Shown here piece by piece: positions 44,709-54,991 of a DNA stretch of 64,000 nucleotides. This stretch comes from Hymenobacter crusticola (GTDB lineage: Bacteria > Bacteroidota > Bacteroidia > Cytophagales > Hymenobacteraceae): assembly GCF_002154225.1 (NCBI RefSeq), contig NZ_MTSE01000005.1:186001-250000 (forward strand), given 5' to 3'. The notes beneath the pieces were generated by a model. That model did not search any database, was not told the DNA's origin, and was given only the letters and a program-made list of their open reading frames with translations. The translations under genes and the position numbers were made by a program. The first letter of the stretch is position 1; every line of letters starts with the position of its first letter.

Positions 44709-47700
44709 GTGCAGCAGGTGTGCTTGCCTTCGAACGAACCAAGACCCGGCACACGTTTGTTTCTGCCCATTACTGTTCCGATCTCATCTACCTTGATCCA
44801 TTCTTTAGCTTCTCGTCTGCTTCTTGCCTTTGTAGCATTACCGGTTATTGCAGTAGGCATCAGTGCTTGTTCGTCAGAGCGCTCAGTCGTTGGTAAAGCA
44901 TACGACAATGTAGTAGCTCGCGACAACGCTTATTTTCTTGCACGGGAGAAGATGCGTGCACTTGAGGCTACGCTTTATAAAAATCGGGTAAACGATTATA
45001 ATCAAATCTTACCTCTTTTTCCGACGCTCGATGAAGCCACCGTTACGAAGATCACGGCTGACTTAGACGACGTGGTAAAAAAGGCTTCCTTACCGATTCA
45101 ACACCGGCCTGGTAGCGATTGGACAGATGATAGCTACGTGCTTATTGGAAAGGCTCGTTATTATAAGCTTGAGCTAGAAGATGCCATCAAGACCTTTAAG
45201 TACATCAACACCACTAGTCAAGACCCCAATGCAAAGCATGAGTCTTTGATTTGGCTTATGCGCGCTTTTTTGGCCGACAAGGACTACGAAAGCGCGCTCT
45301 TGGTTTCTAATATCTTAGACAAAGAGCAAGGCCAGGAGCAAAACGCTCGTGAGTTGTTCCTGACGCGTGCCCAATACTATTTGCTTACAGGTAACCAAAA
45401 GCTAGCTATCGAGCAGCTAGAGCAGGCGATTCCTTACATCGAGGAAAAAAACGAGCAATCGCGCACTCGCTATATCCTAGCGCAGTTGTACCAGGCTAAT
45501 AATGAAGACAAGAAAGCCTATGCCGAGCTCAACAAAATACTGAAGCGCAATCCGCCGTACGAGCTTGACTTTTTCTCGAAGCTGATGCTAGGCCAAGTAT
45601 CTGACTTAAATACTACCGACCGGGCCCGCTTAGACAAGTACTTTACGAAGCTGTTAAAAGACGCGAAAAACAAAGAATATCGCGACAAGATCTACTACGA
45701 GATGGCGCGGCTCAATTACCGTCAGCAACGGTATGATCAGGCCCTCGCTCTGTTACAAAAATCGGCTCGGACACCTGGACCCAACAAGGCGCAGAAGTCG
45801 TACACATATTTACTGGCGGGGCGAATCTATTACGAGAATTTGCAGAAATACCGCTTAGCTGCTGCCTACTACGACAGCACCGTGCAGAACATGCCCAAAA
45901 CGGCGCTAGAGTATGAAGCAACGGCGGAGCGAAGCGCTATTTTGAAGGAGTTTGCCCAACAAATCACGATTGTTGAAACACAGGATAGTCTGCAAGCGCT
46001 TGCCAAGCTAGACCCTTCTACCTTACAAACTCGCTTAACCACTTACGCAACTGCTGAGTTGGAAGCCCAGAAGAAGGAACAAGAACGCTTGCTTGCGCAA
46101 CAGGAAAAGCAAGCTCGCCAACAGGAGTCTATTTCCGGTGTCAGCTCCCTGCGGACAGGAGACCCCAATATCGACCCTAACACATTTGCGGCAACTAGTA
46201 CTGGCGCACAGTGGTATTTCGACAATCCTACGGCACTGGCAACTGCACGTAGCGAATTTATTCGCCGCTGGGGCGACCGACAGCTACAGGATAACTGGCG
46301 TGTAACCAGTCAAGCTAGCGGCTCAGCCGTGACTAGCCGCGGTGGGAATGTACCCGTTACTATTGCCGGCGCTAGCAACACGAACGTGAACCCAGGAGAA
46401 GCATCTGCTACTCCTGCCCCTACGGATCCGGCAGCTCAGCAAGAAGCATTGGTAGCAAAATACCGGCAGGCCATCCCGCTTACGGAAGCCCAAATGCAGG
46501 CTTCACAAAAACAAGTGGAAGAAGCATTATTTACCCTAGGTACCATCTACAGCCAGCAGTTGCGAGAGCCTGTGCGAGCTGCCGAAACCTACGAGAAAGT
46601 AGTAGCGCGTTTTCCGCAAAGTAAACACCGTCCCGAAACGTATTACAGCCTTTATCTTATCTACAAAGAGCAGCCTGATGCCCCGAAAGCGGATGTGTAT
46701 GCTCAGCGCCTCCGACAAGAATTTCCGAACTCTTCGTATGCAAAGTTGGTAGCTGATCCGGAGTACTTGCGCCGCACTTCCATTGCGAATGCAAAAGTAG
46801 CTGTGCAAATAGACTCCGCTTTTGCTCTGTATAAAAGACAGGAGTTCAAGAAGGCAGCGGAGTTGGTAGACCTTACCAAGCAACAATATCCTGAAAACGA
46901 TCTGAATGATCGGTTGGCTTTCCTAAATACACTGCTTACTATCCGAACCCAGCCGCCACTTACGGCAAAAGCTTCGGTCGAAAAGTTCTATAAGGACTTC
47001 CCCGATAGCCAACTAAGTAGCCAAGCCCTGACCATGCTGAACACGTATAAAGAATACGAAGCTGGTAAGATAACAGGTGCCCTAGCCTCTACTGATAAGC
47101 CTGTGGTTTCACTATTCAAGCCTGGTGAGGTGGAAAGCCGGCTTCGCGTCATTTACGCAGAGAATCAACCTACTACCGCTTCTGCTCGTTCAGGTAAACC
47201 CCTTCCTCGTAAGCCGCAAGTCCCTCGGCCCATTATCAATCCAGCAGATGCGCCTACAGCACCTAGCCCTGCTATACCAACTGTTCCCACGCCTGCTTCT
47301 TCGTCCAATCCGACGACCGTTGCCGTTACTTCAGCCCCAGCAACGCCTCCTACTTCTACCGCCCCAGTCCCTGCATCGAATCCTGCGGCGAGCACACCGC
47401 CAGCTTCACCGGCGCCGGCCTTGGCGAATAACAAAGAAACTCCAGCGCCAATCCTCCCTACCAAACCTGCCACGGCCTTCATTCCAAACCCGAATGTTCA
47501 GCATGTTGTCGTGCTAGCTTTTCCCAAAGGCAATCCTCCTTTAAAAGACATACCTAGCTTGCTAGGTGCCTACAACGGCCGGTTTTTCCGAGCTAACAAT
47601 CTTACCACTCAGGAATCGAGTTTGAATGATGCATTAGACATGGTTGTTATTCAGCCGTTACCAAATGCGAAAGTGGCCCAGAGTTACGCCTTAAAATTAC

Positions 47701-47843
47701 GCGGTCCTCAATCTCCCTTAAGTCGTTTGCGCGGCGTGGGTTACCAAACCTTGGTTGTTGGTATTGATAACTTACCACTTTTGCTTCAAAGCAAGGACGT
47801 AGAAGAGTATCAGCGTTTCTATCAACAGACTTATACCAAGTAA
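44709..47843 (+). CDS. PorW/SprE-like T9SS lipoprotein with TPR repeats
   Basis: Up to 1044 residues from GTG 44709; a TTG at 44793 would place the lipoprotein signal (SLASRLLLAFVALPVIAVG, lipobox ISAC) right at the N-terminus and is perhaps better. After the cysteine, KAYDNVVARDNAYFLAREKM and YNQILPLFP match the start of PorW/SprE proteins. Many TPR-like helices follow (HESLIWLMRAFLADKDYESA, AAETYEKVVARFPQSKHRPE). A Pro/Ala/Thr linker (about 820-920) precedes a C-terminal domain. PorW/SprE is needed for T9SS function and gliding. The gene is divergent from the atp operon. Confidence 0.75.
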   Translation: MQQVCLPSNEPRPGTRLFLPITVPISSTLIHSLASRLLLAFVALPVIAVGISACSSERSVVGKAYDNVVARDNAYFLAREKMRALEATLYKNRVNDYNQILPLFPTLDEATVTKITADLDDVVKKASLPIQHRPGSDWTDDSYVLIGKARYYKLELEDAIKTFKYINTTSQDPNAKHESLIWLMRAFLADKDYESALLVSNILDKEQGQEQNARELFLTRAQYYLLTGNQKLAIEQLEQAIPYIEEKNEQSRTRYILAQLYQANNEDKKAYAELNKILKRNPPYELDFFSKLMLGQVSDLNTTDRARLDKYFTKLLKDAKNKEYRDKIYYEMARLNYRQQRYDQALALLQKSARTPGPNKAQKSYTYLLAGRIYYENLQKYRLAAAYYDSTVQNMPKTALEYEATAERSAILKEFAQQITIVETQDSLQALAKLDPSTLQTRLTTYATAELEAQKKEQERLLAQQEKQARQQESISGVSSLRTGDPNIDPNTFAATSTGAQWYFDNPTALATARSEFIRRWGDRQLQDNWRVTSQASGSAVTSRGGNVPVTIAGASNTNVNPGEASATPAPTDPAAQQEALVAKYRQAIPLTEAQMQASQKQVEEALFTLGTIYSQQLREPVRAAETYEKVVARFPQSKHRPETYYSLYLIYKEQPDAPKADVYAQRLRQEFPNSSYAKLVADPEYLRRTSIANAKVAVQIDSAFALYKRQEFKKAAELVDLTKQQYPENDLNDRLAFLNTLLTIRTQPPLTAKASVEKFYKDFPDSQLSSQALTMLNTYKEYEAGKITGALASTDKPVVSLFKPGEVESRLRVIYAENQPTTASARSGKPLPRKPQVPRPIINPADAPTAPSPAIPTVPTPASSSNPTTVAVTSAPATPPTSTAPVPASNPAASTPPASPAPALANNKETPAPILPTKPATAFIPNPNVQHVVVLAFPKGNPPLKDIPSLLGAYNGRFFRANNLTTQESSLNDALDMVVIQPLPNAKVAQSYALKLRGPQSPLSRLRGVGYQTLVVGIDNLPLLLQSKDVEEYQRFYQQTYTK

Positions 47844-47953
47844 CCTGTTGTCATTGTAACGCTATGGCAAGCTGCTGTTCCCCCTATAGGATTTAAGGGG
47901 TGAGGAGCTAGCTTTCTTCTGGCGTCAGATTCCATAATTCAGTTTTAGAAAAT

Positions 47954-50287
47954 ATGGCTTATCCTGCCACTAAAAATAAACCCTCGCTTCGCAAACCTCA
48001 GCACTCTGGCCGCTTTGCCCGTATTACACGTGCGCTATGGTGGCTGTTTGGCGGCGGGTTCGTCTTATTTATCCTGTACATTTTCGCCGTCAGCATCAAC
48101 TTTTTGAATCTGTTCGGGCGGATGCCGAATCTTAAGACGTTAGAGAACCCCAAAAGTGAGCTAGCTTCTGAGATCTACTCTGCCGACGGCGTGCTGATGG
48201 GTAAGTTTTTTCGGGAAAACCGTACGCCAGCCGATTACGAAGACCTTCCTCAAAACTTAATCGATGCGCTTATCGCGACCGAAGATGTGCGCTTTGAGCA
48301 TCATTCTGGTATTGATTTGAAGGCTATGGGCCGGGTAGTAACAGGCATCGTCACTGGCAGCAAAGGCGGCGGCGGCTCAACCTTGACGCAACAGCTGGCC
48401 AAGCTACTTTTCCGTACCCGCGAAGACCTAAATGATGGCGTGTTGAGTCATGTACCAGGCCTACGAATGCTAATCGTCAAGACGAAGGAGTGGATCATGT
48501 CAGTGCGCTTAGAACGCAACTACACGAAGCGGGAAATTTTGCGCATGTATCTCAACACTGCTGAGTTTGGCTCCAATGCGTACGGCATCAACGTAGCTGC
48601 CAAAACCTTCTTCAACAAAAAGCCCAAAGCACTAACGATAGAGGAATCTGCTTTGCTAGCAGGCCTAGTGAATGGGCCCTCGTGGTTTAACCCCGTACGC
48701 AACCCCGAACGATCCAGGAAGCGTCGCGATTGGGTTTTGAACCAGATGTACAAGTATGGCTACATTGATCAGCCGACCTACGAAAAGGCGACAGGCAAAT
48801 CAATTGTCTTGCACTATAATGTGGAAAATGCCAACAAAGGCATTGCTCCTTATTTCCGCACAGAAATCGCCAAGTCTCTATTAAAATGGGCTAAGGAAAC
48901 CGATCATGACCTTTATGCCGATGGCTTAAAAATATATACAACCATCGACTCGAGGATGCAAGGCTATGCGGAGTCTGCAGTTGCAGACCATATGCAACTG
49001 CAGCAAAAATGGTTTACCCAGCATTGGAAAGGGCAATTACCATGGCGTGACGAGAACGGGCGCGTTATTCCCAACTTTTTGCAAACCTCTATCAAACGTA
49101 CTGAGCGCTACAAGTCGCTTTATAATCGTTTTGAGGGCAACAAGGACTCCATCAATTACTATCTGAATAAGAAGTATAAGATGACGGTTTTTTCGTGGCA
49201 AGGGGAGAAAGAAGTAGTAATGTCGCCAATGGACTCTTTGGCTTACTATAAACGCTACCTACACGCTGGCTTTATGGCGATGAACCCGCTCAATGGTCAT
49301 ATTCTAGCTTGGGTAGGCGGCACTAATTTCAAATTTTTTAAATACGACCACGTGAAGCAAGGCAAGCGTCAACCTGGCTCAACGTTCAAGCCGATCGTGT
49401 ACACAGTAGCCATCGACCGTGGCTATTCGCCTTGTCTCCAACGGCCAGACATAGCTACAACATTCCCAGCAGTCGCTGGCCGGCCAGCATACACGCCGAA
49501 GAATTTTGAGGGTGGCTTTTCTGGTCGCACTTTTACCCTGCGGCAAGCCTTAGCTCGTTCCATGAACTCCATTACGGCGTGGCTAGTAAAGGAAGTAGGA
49601 CCCGAAGATGTAGTAAAATATGCTAAACAACTAGGCATTACCTCCCCCATTGAAGCAGTACCAGCCGTAGGCTTCGGCTCGAGCGACGTGAGTATCTACG
49701 AGCTATGCGGCGCTTACAGCACTTTTGTGAACAAAGGTGTGTGGACCTCACCAATGATGGTAACAAGCATTGCCGACAAGAATGGTAACGTCTTGCGTGA
49801 GTTCGTGCCGCAGACACGGGACGCCTTGAATGAGGAAACAGCTTACCTGATGACTTATATGCTACAGGCTTCTACAACAGAACAAGGTGGCACTTCTACT
49901 ATCCTCAAAACTGGGTTTAAGTTTCCTTATGAAATGGGGGCAAAAACCGGTACTACCAGCAATTACTCTGACGCTTGGTTTATGGGCATCACGCCTAACC
50001 TTGTGTGTGGTATGTGGGTCGGTGGGGAAGATCGAAGTATCCACTTCCGCACAGGAGCCTATGGCCAAGGAGCACGGTTAGCTCTCCCCATCTATGGTTT
50101 GTTCATGCGTAAGGTTTACGCGAACAAGGATAAAGTTGGCATTGATACTAATCCTTTCCCCAAACCGGCTAATCTTTCGATTGAGACAGATTGCAGTCGT
50201 TATAATGGCGGACAGCGTGACACAATTCCGTACGATCAGAAGCTCAATCAAGCTGAGCTAGATGACTTAGATGACAAGGATATCTAG
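47954..50287 (+). CDS. Penicillin-binding protein 1A-type transglycosylase/transpeptidase
   Basis: 777 residues. One N-terminal membrane segment (FGGGFVLFILYIFAVSI) is followed by a GT51 glycosyltransferase domain with catalytic Glu110 in EDVRFEHHSGID and GGSTLTQQLAKL. The transpeptidase domain has Ser476 in GSTFK, SMN, and KTGTT. It polymerises and cross-links peptidoglycan at the outer face of the inner membrane. Length and motif order are standard for class A PBPs. Confidence 0.95.
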   Translation: MAYPATKNKPSLRKPQHSGRFARITRALWWLFGGGFVLFILYIFAVSINFLNLFGRMPNLKTLENPKSELASEIYSADGVLMGKFFRENRTPADYEDLPQNLIDALIATEDVRFEHHSGIDLKAMGRVVTGIVTGSKGGGGSTLTQQLAKLLFRTREDLNDGVLSHVPGLRMLIVKTKEWIMSVRLERNYTKREILRMYLNTAEFGSNAYGINVAAKTFFNKKPKALTIEESALLAGLVNGPSWFNPVRNPERSRKRRDWVLNQMYKYGYIDQPTYEKATGKSIVLHYNVENANKGIAPYFRTEIAKSLLKWAKETDHDLYADGLKIYTTIDSRMQGYAESAVADHMQLQQKWFTQHWKGQLPWRDENGRVIPNFLQTSIKRTERYKSLYNRFEGNKDSINYYLNKKYKMTVFSWQGEKEVVMSPMDSLAYYKRYLHAGFMAMNPLNGHILAWVGGTNFKFFKYDHVKQGKRQPGSTFKPIVYTVAIDRGYSPCLQRPDIATTFPAVAGRPAYTPKNFEGGFSGRTFTLRQALARSMNSITAWLVKEVGPEDVVKYAKQLGITSPIEAVPAVGFGSSDVSIYELCGAYSTFVNKGVWTSPMMVTSIADKNGNVLREFVPQTRDALNEETAYLMTYMLQASTTEQGGTSTILKTGFKFPYEMGAKTGTTSNYSDAWFMGITPNLVCGMWVGGEDRSIHFRTGAYGQGARLALPIYGLFMRKVYANKDKVGIDTNPFPKPANLSIETDCSRYNGGQRDTIPYDQKLNQAELDDLDDKDI

Positions 50288-50464
50288 CCTGTCAGATCCT
50301 CCAGTAGTTGGTTGTTATCCTTTCGAAGACGTGGCAAGTGCGAAGCATTTGTCACGTCTTTGTTTATAAAGCGCTCTTGCGGAAATTCCTACGTGAACCT
50401 CTGCGTTATCACTCTGCGTACCATTGTATGCTCCACCGCTTACTTCTTTTCCAATTTACGCTGT

Positions 50465-52300
50465 ATGGCTGCTAACGCCCATTTACAAGAGCAGATTCGT
50501 CATCTTCCTCATCGCCCAGGTATCTATAAATACTTCGATGATGAGGGCATTATTTACGTTGGTAAAGCCATAGACATTCGCAAACGTGTCAGCAGTTACT
50601 TTACTAAGCAAGACCACAACAAGAAGACTCAGCAGCTAGTTAAGAATATTAAGCGTATTGAATTCACAATTGTTGACAATGAATCTGAAGCGTTCTTACT
50701 AGAGAATAACTTAATCAAACAGCACCAACCCAAGTACAATATTTTGCTCAAGGACGGCAAAACGTATCCGTATTTGTGCTTGACAAATGAGCGATTCCCG
50801 CGGCTGCTGCCTACGCGTAATAAAATTGAAAACGGCTCTAAATACTATGGCCCATATGCGAATCTCACGGCAATGAACATCGTATTGGAGCTGATTCGGG
50901 CGCTTTACCCGCTTCGTACCTGCACTTATAATTTATCATCAGATAATATAGAAGCTGGCAAGTTTAAAGTATGCCTAGAATATCATCTAGGTAACTGCAA
51001 AGGACCATGCGAGGGGCTACAAGATGAAGAAACGTACGCGCAATATATCCAGCAGATCCGTAATATTCTGAGCGGCAATCTTTCCGTCCCTAAAGCTTAT
51101 TTCCGGGAGCGAATGATGCAGGCAGCTCAAGAGCAACAATTTGAGCTAGCTCATACTTTGAAGCAAAAGCTTGACCGCTTAGATGATTTTCAAGCGAAGT
51201 CAACCGTTGTCAACGCGTCACTTTCAAACATTGACGTATTCAGCATAGCATCCAATGAAAAGAGCGCCTTTATCAACTATTTGAAGGTAATGAATGGCGC
51301 AATTATCCAAACTCAGTCATTGGAAGTACAGAAAAAACTTGATGAGGTGGATGCAGATATTCTGTCTCCGTTGATCATGCAGATGCGCGAAGAGTTCGAA
51401 AGCGAATCCAAAGAGATTCTTACCAACGTGTCACTATCACCATTACCGTTGCCAGGAGTCGTGCTTACCGTACCGCAAATCGGTGACAAACGTAAGTTGC
51501 TAGAGCTTTCTATCAAGAACGTCCTCTATTTGCGCAAAGAAAAGGAGAGTATGAATGATCGGTCAAAAGACGTAAATGAAGTTCGCATTATGGAAGGCAT
51601 AAAGCGCGACTTACGCTTGACTGAACTACCTAAACACATTGAATGCTTCGATAACTCGAATTTTCAAGGTGACAACCCAGTTGCTGCGATGGTCTGCTTT
51701 CGTAATGCGAAACCGAGCAAGAAAGATTATCGTCACTTCCATATTAAGACAGTCGTGGGACCAAACGATTTTGACTCGATGTACGAAATTGTTACTCGCC
51801 GATACCGTCGTTTACTAGATGAAGGAGCCTCTTTACCACAACTAGTTGTCGTAGATGGAGGGAAAGGGCAGCTAGGTATGGCTGTCAAAGCCTTACGCGA
51901 CCTTGACTTGTGGGGCAAGATTCCAGTGGTCGGTATTGCTAAGCGCTTAGAGGAGATCTATGTTCCTAATGATCCTCTTCCACTCTACATTGATAAAAAG
52001 TCGGAGACCCTGCGTCTGATTCAACGTATGCGTGATGAAGCGCATCGCTTTGGTATTACATTTCACCGTAACCGCCGTGATGCGTCTACGCTTAAAACTG
52101 AACTAACTGATATTAAAGGCCTAGGACCAACAACGGCTGAAAAGCTACTAAGTAAATTTAAATCTGTGAAGAAGATTCGCGAACTGTCTGAAGCAGAATT
52201 GATCACTGAAGTTGGTAAAGCAAAGGCTCGCATTTTGCTCAATCATTTTGAACAGCAAGAACAGCAAGCTACCCAAACAGGGCCTGCAACAACGGCATAA
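50465..52300 (+). CDS. uvrC: Excinuclease ABC subunit C
   Basis: 611 residues from MAANAHLQEQIRHLPHRPG at 50465 (open to 50312). The GIY-YIG nuclease domain is at the N-terminus (PGIYKYFDDEGIIYVGKAI). A UvrB-interacting UVR motif lies around 210-245, the second nuclease (RNase H-like) in HIECFDNSNFQGDNPVAA and VVDGGKGQLG, and two helix-hairpin-helix motifs at the end (IKGLGPTTAEKLL). It makes both cuts in nucleotide excision repair. Confidence 0.96.
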   Translation: MAANAHLQEQIRHLPHRPGIYKYFDDEGIIYVGKAIDIRKRVSSYFTKQDHNKKTQQLVKNIKRIEFTIVDNESEAFLLENNLIKQHQPKYNILLKDGKTYPYLCLTNERFPRLLPTRNKIENGSKYYGPYANLTAMNIVLELIRALYPLRTCTYNLSSDNIEAGKFKVCLEYHLGNCKGPCEGLQDEETYAQYIQQIRNILSGNLSVPKAYFRERMMQAAQEQQFELAHTLKQKLDRLDDFQAKSTVVNASLSNIDVFSIASNEKSAFINYLKVMNGAIIQTQSLEVQKKLDEVDADILSPLIMQMREEFESESKEILTNVSLSPLPLPGVVLTVPQIGDKRKLLELSIKNVLYLRKEKESMNDRSKDVNEVRIMEGIKRDLRLTELPKHIECFDNSNFQGDNPVAAMVCFRNAKPSKKDYRHFHIKTVVGPNDFDSMYEIVTRRYRRLLDEGASLPQLVVVDGGKGQLGMAVKALRDLDLWGKIPVVGIAKRLEEIYVPNDPLPLYIDKKSETLRLIQRMRDEAHRFGITFHRNRRDASTLKTELTDIKGLGPTTAEKLLSKFKSVKKIRELSEAELITEVGKAKARILLNHFEQQEQQATQTGPATTA

Positions 52301-52306
52301 TAGGCT

Positions 52307-52372
52307 AGTCTCCTCTAATAAAAGAAAGGCCCTCGCTACATAGCGAGGGCCTTTCTTTTATTAGAGGAGACT
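52307..52372. terminator. Very long perfect hairpin (32-bp stem) at a convergent junction
   Basis: Arms 52307-52338 and 52341-52372 are exact complements with two bases between. The core (AAAGAAAGGCCCTCGCTA) is terminator-like; the outer AGTCTCCTCTAATA extends it on both sides. It lies between uvrC and gldN stop codons. Confidence 0.9.
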
Positions 52373-52374
52373 GA

Positions 52375-53307
52375 TTAGAAGCTCCAAAGATTGTATTCGT
52401 ACTCGATCAAGTCAGAAGCTGCTTGCTGAGAAGCTAGTACCCCTTGCTGTTGACCACCATATATTTCGTCTAGACGAGCATCGTTCGGATTAGAAACTTT
52501 TACGATGTAAGAGTTAAATAACCACAGCTCAAAGGCATCAGCTAGATTCTTGTGTTGAGCATCATTCTGCGAGTTAAACCAAATGGCTTTATCAGGATTG
52601 TTGCGAAACACACGAACTAGATCCGAGTATTTGAAGTAACCAATTGTTTTCTCGATGCCTGAAGTATTCGCAGACAATGTAGCAGGAACTAGCAACCCAA
52701 TGCACTTGATGTCATGATACATCCGCGACCGTTTCTTGTCGAAGATCATATCTTCTTTCACCTCCATTTGGTATAAGTCTTTAGGACGATACTCATAGCT
52801 AGGCGGAGGTGGAGGTGTGGCTGGCTTCGCAGCAACTGCTTTCGTCTTACCTTTTGTTTTACTATTAGTGGCTTTTTTCTTGGGTGTTCCCCAGCCATCA
52901 TCGCTAGCAGCTCCCCATGCACCACCGGCATCTTGCTCGCTGAAACCAGCTGCTTTTTCCTCATCTGAAAGACCAGCAGAAGCTTCAGCATATGACATAT
53001 TAGAAGTCATCTCTGCTGGAGTAATAGTCCGAGTCAAAGAATCATTGCTGTATGCTTGCAATTCACCACGCTTCACAGCTTCAATAATCACTCGGCTGAT
53101 TTCTTTACCTTCCGAGAACATAGGCTTGTTCTGCTTTTCCCGAAGGTCGACTGCCCGCCAGATCGTTTTGCTAAACATAATATCTGAATTCGGGATCGGA
53201 CGGTTGGAGCCGTTGCTGCTCGCGGTGGTAGCTTGCTCTTGAGCTGAAGCCGCCACCGACAGCGTCAGACCTGCCGTTAGCACGGCTAAGGAAAGGAATT
53301 TGTTCAT
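52375..53307 (-). CDS. gldN: Gliding motility / T9SS protein GldN
   Basis: 310 residues with a signal peptide (MNKFLSLAVLTAGLTLSVAA, cleavage near ASAQ). Conserved GldN/PorN features are IMFSKTIWRAVDLREKQNKP near the start and SRMYHDIKCIGLLVPA later. A low-complexity region (KKKATNSKTKGKTKAVAAKP) lies in the middle. GldN joins GldK in a periplasmic ring beneath the outer membrane. Last gene of gldKLMN. Confidence 0.93.
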   Translation of the reverse strand: MNKFLSLAVLTAGLTLSVAASAQEQATTASSNGSNRPIPNSDIMFSKTIWRAVDLREKQNKPMFSEGKEISRVIIEAVKRGELQAYSNDSLTRTITPAEMTSNMSYAEASAGLSDEEKAAGFSEQDAGGAWGAASDDGWGTPKKKATNSKTKGKTKAVAAKPATPPPPPSYEYRPKDLYQMEVKEDMIFDKKRSRMYHDIKCIGLLVPATLSANTSGIEKTIGYFKYSDLVRVFRNNPDKAIWFNSQNDAQHKNLADAFELWLFNSYIVKVSNPNDARLDEIYGGQQQGVLASQQAASDLIEYEYNLWSF

Positions 53308-53345
53308 ACCGAAGTACTGGAAAGCTGCGGTTAATTTAAGATGGT

Positions 53346-54929
53346 TTAGAGCAGCGGTATGTTGATTGTCTTGGAGACATTCACTGACTCTGTGTTGCCT
53401 TGGAAGTTCATGCGCTGAACTTCTTTTACTTCAACGAACAGACGGTCACCTTCGCGGGCTGAGTTCACAACATCGTTTAGGTTAGCATCCGGACCACTGA
53501 TAGTACGCGTTGGAATAGCAGGGCGCTTTCCACGTACTAGCGTTACTTCGTAGCGAGTTACCCGGTAACGAGCATCTTCGGGGAGGAAGTTGGCGAAGCT
53601 AGGATCAGCGACGGCCTTTAGGCTCATGTTACGAACGGCAGTGATAGGGGTACCTTGTTTGTCATTAGCCTCGCGGCCGCCTACCACACAGTGGATTTCA
53701 GGCTTTGGGATTGGACGAACTAGGAAAGTCTGCGAGCCGATTGCATTGCCACCGCTGCTTACGTTCAAAGTCACTTCTTTCGAATTAGGTACTAGTGTCA
53801 CTTCACCCGTCTTCGAACCTGGGATAACAGAAGCACCTGAAGCAGAGAAACCTGGTTTGTATTGAGCTCCTAGAGCAGGAACTTGTACGTTCAGTTTGTT
53901 ACCACACTTGAAGTACAGTGCTTGTACCGAAGCAGATTGAACCTGCATTACTGGCTTAGTGACCGTGTAAGGGACGTTTACCTTGAAGGTTGTGTCACGG
54001 CCATTTTGTTTGAAACGAATCGTACCAGTCCACTGCTTTTTAGCATTACCAGCAGCGTCGAAGCCACCAGGGGTAGCAGTGAATTCAATCTTGCCTTTGC
54101 CATCGCCTCCTACTTGCAAAGGGCTACCGTTCAATGTCATCGTTGGACGAAGACCCGTTGCTGATGCAGTTAGGAACAGTTCAGCTTTGTATTTGGTACC
54201 AGCAGCTACTGTATTTGACTCTGCGCTAGCAAAAGCACCTACTTTATCGAATACAATGATGTTACCGCCAACCTTAGCTGATTGAGCTGCAAGTGCATCT
54301 GACTCGTACTTTAAGACTTCAGCCTCTTTCTGTGACAGCACAGCTAGAGCTGCTACTAGAGGAGTATTTTCGAAGTTGAGCTCAGCAAAATTCTTGTTCT
54401 TCTGCTCTTTCTCTGTAACCATCGGATCTTCTTTCGCATCAAGAGCAAGAGGAGAGGCATTAGGTACGAACTTCTGAATGTAGCCAGAGTACTTGTTTAG
54501 CTCATCTTTGAGAGCATAACCAGCGCCATCCTTTTTACCACCTAGCATGGTAATGGCGACTTTATCTTCAGCACTCATATTCTTGAACTCATTCTTGCCT
54601 TTATTTTCTGTGGCCGTCAAGAGTTTGTCACGTACACCTTGCAGATAAGCAATCATCTGTTTGGTACGCTCACGTATTTCTTCGCTCTGCTTAAGTACAG
54701 CTACATCACTAGCTGTGTTGCGGTTTTTCTCAACTTGAGCCGCAATCCCTTTAATTGTACCATCGTTTGCCGTTGATACCTTTTGGTTGATAGTAGAAAG
54801 ACTATCATCCAGAAACTTAAACTTGAGCAGAATTGCCGAGTTTACTTGTAGGGCTAGAAGAGCAGTCAGTACCAAGTACATCATGCCAATCATCTTCTGC
54901 CGTGGAGACTCCTTTGCTCCTCCTGCCAT
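53346..54929 (-). CDS. gldM: Gliding motility / T9SS protein GldM
   Basis: 527 residues. A single N-terminal membrane helix (MIGMMYLVLTALLALQVNSA) is preceded by Arg10, the position of a residue important in the GldLM motor. A long periplasmic portion of beta domains follows, ending VSKTINIPLL. GldM transmits motor force from the inner membrane to the outer-membrane ring. Confidence 0.94.
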   Translation of the reverse strand: MAGGAKESPRQKMIGMMYLVLTALLALQVNSAILLKFKFLDDSLSTINQKVSTANDGTIKGIAAQVEKNRNTASDVAVLKQSEEIRERTKQMIAYLQGVRDKLLTATENKGKNEFKNMSAEDKVAITMLGGKKDGAGYALKDELNKYSGYIQKFVPNASPLALDAKEDPMVTEKEQKNKNFAELNFENTPLVAALAVLSQKEAEVLKYESDALAAQSAKVGGNIIVFDKVGAFASAESNTVAAGTKYKAELFLTASATGLRPTMTLNGSPLQVGGDGKGKIEFTATPGGFDAAGNAKKQWTGTIRFKQNGRDTTFKVNVPYTVTKPVMQVQSASVQALYFKCGNKLNVQVPALGAQYKPGFSASGASVIPGSKTGEVTLVPNSKEVTLNVSSGGNAIGSQTFLVRPIPKPEIHCVVGGREANDKQGTPITAVRNMSLKAVADPSFANFLPEDARYRVTRYEVTLVRGKRPAIPTRTISGPDANLNDVVNSAREGDRLFVEVKEVQRMNFQGNTESVNVSKTINIPLL

Positions 54930-54991
54930 TGCTGTGGTATGTTATCTAATCAATAGTTTTATAGAACAGAACTCTAATAGTGCCGGCTTTA

